Assembly: GCA_016209155.1 (NCBI GenBank)
Contig: JACQWU010000188.1
Coordinates: 1 to 5,263, forward strand
DNA: 5,263 nt
Source: Candidatus Desantisiibacteriota bacterium
GTDB taxonomy: Bacteria > JACRDZ01
Direction of reading: 5' to 3'
The position numbers and the translations under genes were made by a program. The notes under the pieces were generated by a model that saw only the letters and a list, made by a program, of their open reading frames with translations, was not told where the DNA came from and made no database searches. Numbering within the stretch: the stretch's first letter is position 1; every line of letters starts with the position of its first letter. Of the stretch, positions 3,407-5,263 are shown in pieces.

Positions 3407-5263
3407 TTATTCATTAAATGCTTCAAACGGTATTGATGCAAGGCCATAAGAATATTTTATATATCGGATTACTTCAGATGATGAATAAGTTGATAATTTG
3501 TCATATTTAAATACTGCCCATTCTTTTTGGGAAAATAAAATTATATAAAAGGATTTACCTGTCTCTGCATCCCATATACATGTATCAGTAAAATCAACAT
3601 TTTCAAATTCACAAAGTCCAAAAGATGAATATTTTAAATTTACATTTTTTAAATTTGCATTATTCATTTTGCATTTTATAAACTCAGATGCTTGAAGATT
3701 AGCTTTTTCAAAAATCGCGCCTTCCAAAAAAACCTCTTTTAAATATATCCTGGTTAAATCAGTTTTTTCCATTACTGCTTTTTCAAAATTTGATTTAATA
3801 ATTTTACTATTGGACAGATTAGCATTATACAGATTAGCATTTGATAAGTTTGAATTTTTTATTATAACGTTTTTTAAATTAGCGCTTTTAAAATTAGCAT
3901 ACTCCAAATTTAAATCAGACAGCTCCCATGTTTCAAGATTAGCGCCTTCAAGATTTATTGATTTTGGTTCATCCAATGAAATCCCTGATTTTTTGCAGGA
4001 AATTATTAATGCAAAAGCATTCTCGCTGCGCTGTGATACATACTCTGCTTCAATAATAGATATGAGTGTTTTGCTGAAATTGGTTTTATCGACTAATTCT
4101 TCTTTAAGTTCAAGAAGCCCAATTATAAAATTTCGAGTTTCAATAGATAATAACGGCAAATCAAAAACTTCCGGTTTCTCTGAGCTTAAGCCTCTTACAA
4201 CATATCTTGCAATAAAAAATTCCTGTAATGACGTATGCGCAAAACGGAAATTATTATTTCCATCCCGAATAAGAAAAGTTGATGTGCGAATATCACTTTC
4301 AATTGTCATTCTTAAAATATTTTCATAACTTATTTTGTATTTGCTATCTACTTCATTATCAACCCAATCCTCCTGACCTTCGTCAGTTTTGCGTTTCAAA
4401 TCACCAAGATGCTCGGTAATAAGTGACAATAAATAGGGCCTCTCAGAAAGATCCGCAAGATTATGAATACGGTTAATCAATTCCCATGTTTCGTTTCTTC
4501 TTTCAATACCAAATATTTTCTCAAGATATAACTTAATCTGGTCTTCATTAAATGGTTTTAAATAATAAACTAAAAAATCATCAGATCTTCTGCCCGTGCG
4601 CCTGCCACCTGTAAGCATATTTTTTTCTTCCCTATGATCACGAAAATAATGTGTCCTGCACGCAATCAATAATTTTCCTTGATAAGTATATTTTTTGTTT
4701 TTTTGAATATCTGATTCTTGAGATTTGTCTTTTATTTCCCTGTTTGGTAAAATACTTTGTATTTGTTCAATAAATTTATTTGCCTGCGCAGGTTGTAAAT
4801 GAACCGTCTTCTCATCAAGCCCGTCAAAAATTATAATAATATCACCCTGCCTAACTAACTCTATAACAATTTCAGGTTTTACATCCCTGACACCATTTTT
4901 CTTTAATATAGAATCGATCATTTCTTCAGCAGTAGGAATCCTGTCTCCAATATAAGTATTAATATGACGTAAATCAATATATAAAGGTAAAGGTAATTCC
5001 GGATTCTGCTTCCTTTTTTGTAAAAGTTCGCGCGCAAACATTCTGGAAAGAAAAGTTTTCCCAATCCCATAGTCACCTAAAATAGCACAATATGAATAAT
5101 CATCATTTTCTAACCAACGAAATAAAGCATCTAAAGCATCCTGGTCTATTTTTACAGATTTAATATTTCCATGTTCTTGTTCAAATAAAGATGCTTCCCA
5201 TTTTTTTTCTTTTACTAATGCATTAATATATCTTTCTTTTTTATAATATTTACAGTATTCATC
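3407..5263 (-). CDS. NACHT-type STAND NTPase with pentapeptide repeats (5' end off the right edge)
   Basis: The open frame encodes at least 618 residues and is still open at the window edge, so the N-terminal effector domain is not visible. An internal ATG at 5041 is not the start, because the Walker A motif GDYGIGKT (5054-5077, residues 63-70) lies upstream of it in the same frame. Walker B is IIIIFDGLDE (4811-4840), the DGLDE form typical of NACHT ATPases. Further NACHT hallmarks are LLIACRTHYF (sensor region), LSERPYLLSLI, and FRFAHTSLQEFFIARYV (winged-helix region). Residues about 436-564 (3572-3958) are A(N/D)Lxx-type pentapeptide repeats forming a predicted right-handed beta helix; a 54-residue non-repeat tail ends the protein. 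Such proteins are NLR-like sensors. Several bacterial NACHT proteins are known to defend against phage by sensing infection and triggering a fused effector. The pentapeptide array would take the sensor position here (inference). Confidence 0.88.
   Translation of the reverse strand, partial: DEYCKYYKKERYINALVKEKKWEASLFEQEHGNIKSVKIDQDALDALFRWLENDDYSYCAILGDYGIGKTFLSRMFARELLQKRKQNPELPLPLYIDLRHINTYIGDRIPTAEEMIDSILKKNGVRDVKPEIVIELVRQGDIIIIFDGLDEKTVHLQPAQANKFIEQIQSILPNREIKDKSQESDIQKNKKYTYQGKLLIACRTHYFRDHREEKNMLTGGRRTGRRSDDFLVYYLKPFNEDQIKLYLEKIFGIERRNETWELINRIHNLADLSERPYLLSLITEHLGDLKRKTDEGQEDWVDNEVDSKYKISYENILRMTIESDIRTSTFLIRDGNNNFRFAHTSLQEFFIARYVVRGLSSEKPEVFDLPLLSIETRNFIIGLLELKEELVDKTNFSKTLISIIEAEYVSQRSENAFALIISCKKSGISLDEPKSINLEGANLETWELSDLNLEYANFKSANLKNVIIKNSNLSNANLYNANLSNSKIIKSNFEKAVMEKTDLTRIYLKEVFLEGAIFEKANLQASEFIKCKMNNANLKNVNLKYSSFGLCEFENVDFTDTCIWDAETGKSFYIILFSQKEWAVFKYDKLSTYSSSEVIRYIKYSYGLASIPFEAFNE

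Noticed and set aside
3810-4328. Plus-strand 172-aa frame inside the NACHT gene
   Set aside because: Opposite strand of pentapeptide repeats and NACHT core; its low-complexity pattern mirrors the repeats.
5041-5041. ATG at 5041 as the start of the NACHT gene
   Set aside because: Walker A GDYGIGKT is encoded in frame upstream of it, so the true start lies beyond the window.

Overview
The window is AT-rich DNA from an anaerobic-looking bacterium. Sampled blocks of the rimO and NACHT genes are about 18-30% G+C. A membrane-anchored multiheme c-type cytochrome points to quinol-linked respiration across a periplasm or cell-surface compartment. The taxon cannot be fixed from the sequence; an uncultured low-GC phylum or a sediment deltaproteobacterium-like lineage would fit.

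Layout, left to right. (1) 1-117, minus strand: N-terminus of thymidylate kinase (tmk), running off the left edge. (2) 118-564: a gene-free region with a near-consensus sigma-70 promoter at 331-359 and the first copy of a 126-bp repeat (389-514) made of two hairpins. (3) 565-1444, plus strand: a NapC/NirT-like membrane-anchored cytochrome followed, one frame over and overlapping, by a piece with two more CXXCH motifs. Together they read as one six-heme cytochrome split by a +1 frame change. (4) 1452-1577: second copy of the 126-bp repeat, followed at once by a strong Rho-independent terminator (1580-1617). (5) 1632-2892, plus strand: rimO (ribosomal protein S12 methylthiotransferase), broken by an internal deletion that shifts frame and removes the third iron-sulfur cysteine of the N-terminal domain. 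(6) 2912-3160, minus strand: an 82-aa antitoxin-like small protein with clearly higher G+C (about 42%). (7) 3203-3337, minus strand: a 44-codon remnant of a RhuM-family protein. (8) 3407-5263, minus strand, running off the right edge: a NACHT-type STAND NTPase with C-terminal pentapeptide repeats. Its reading frame continues upstream of the first internal ATG to the window edge, and the Walker A motif lies in that upstream part.

Two themes stand out. The right half is accessory and defence-like: a NACHT sensor ATPase beside a RhuM relic and an antitoxin-like gene. The left and middle carry housekeeping genes (tmk, rimO) interrupted by a repeat-bracketed cytochrome cassette. Three of the reading frames (cytochrome, rimO, RhuM) are broken. 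That suggests local gene decay or rearrangement, although sequencing or assembly error must be excluded.
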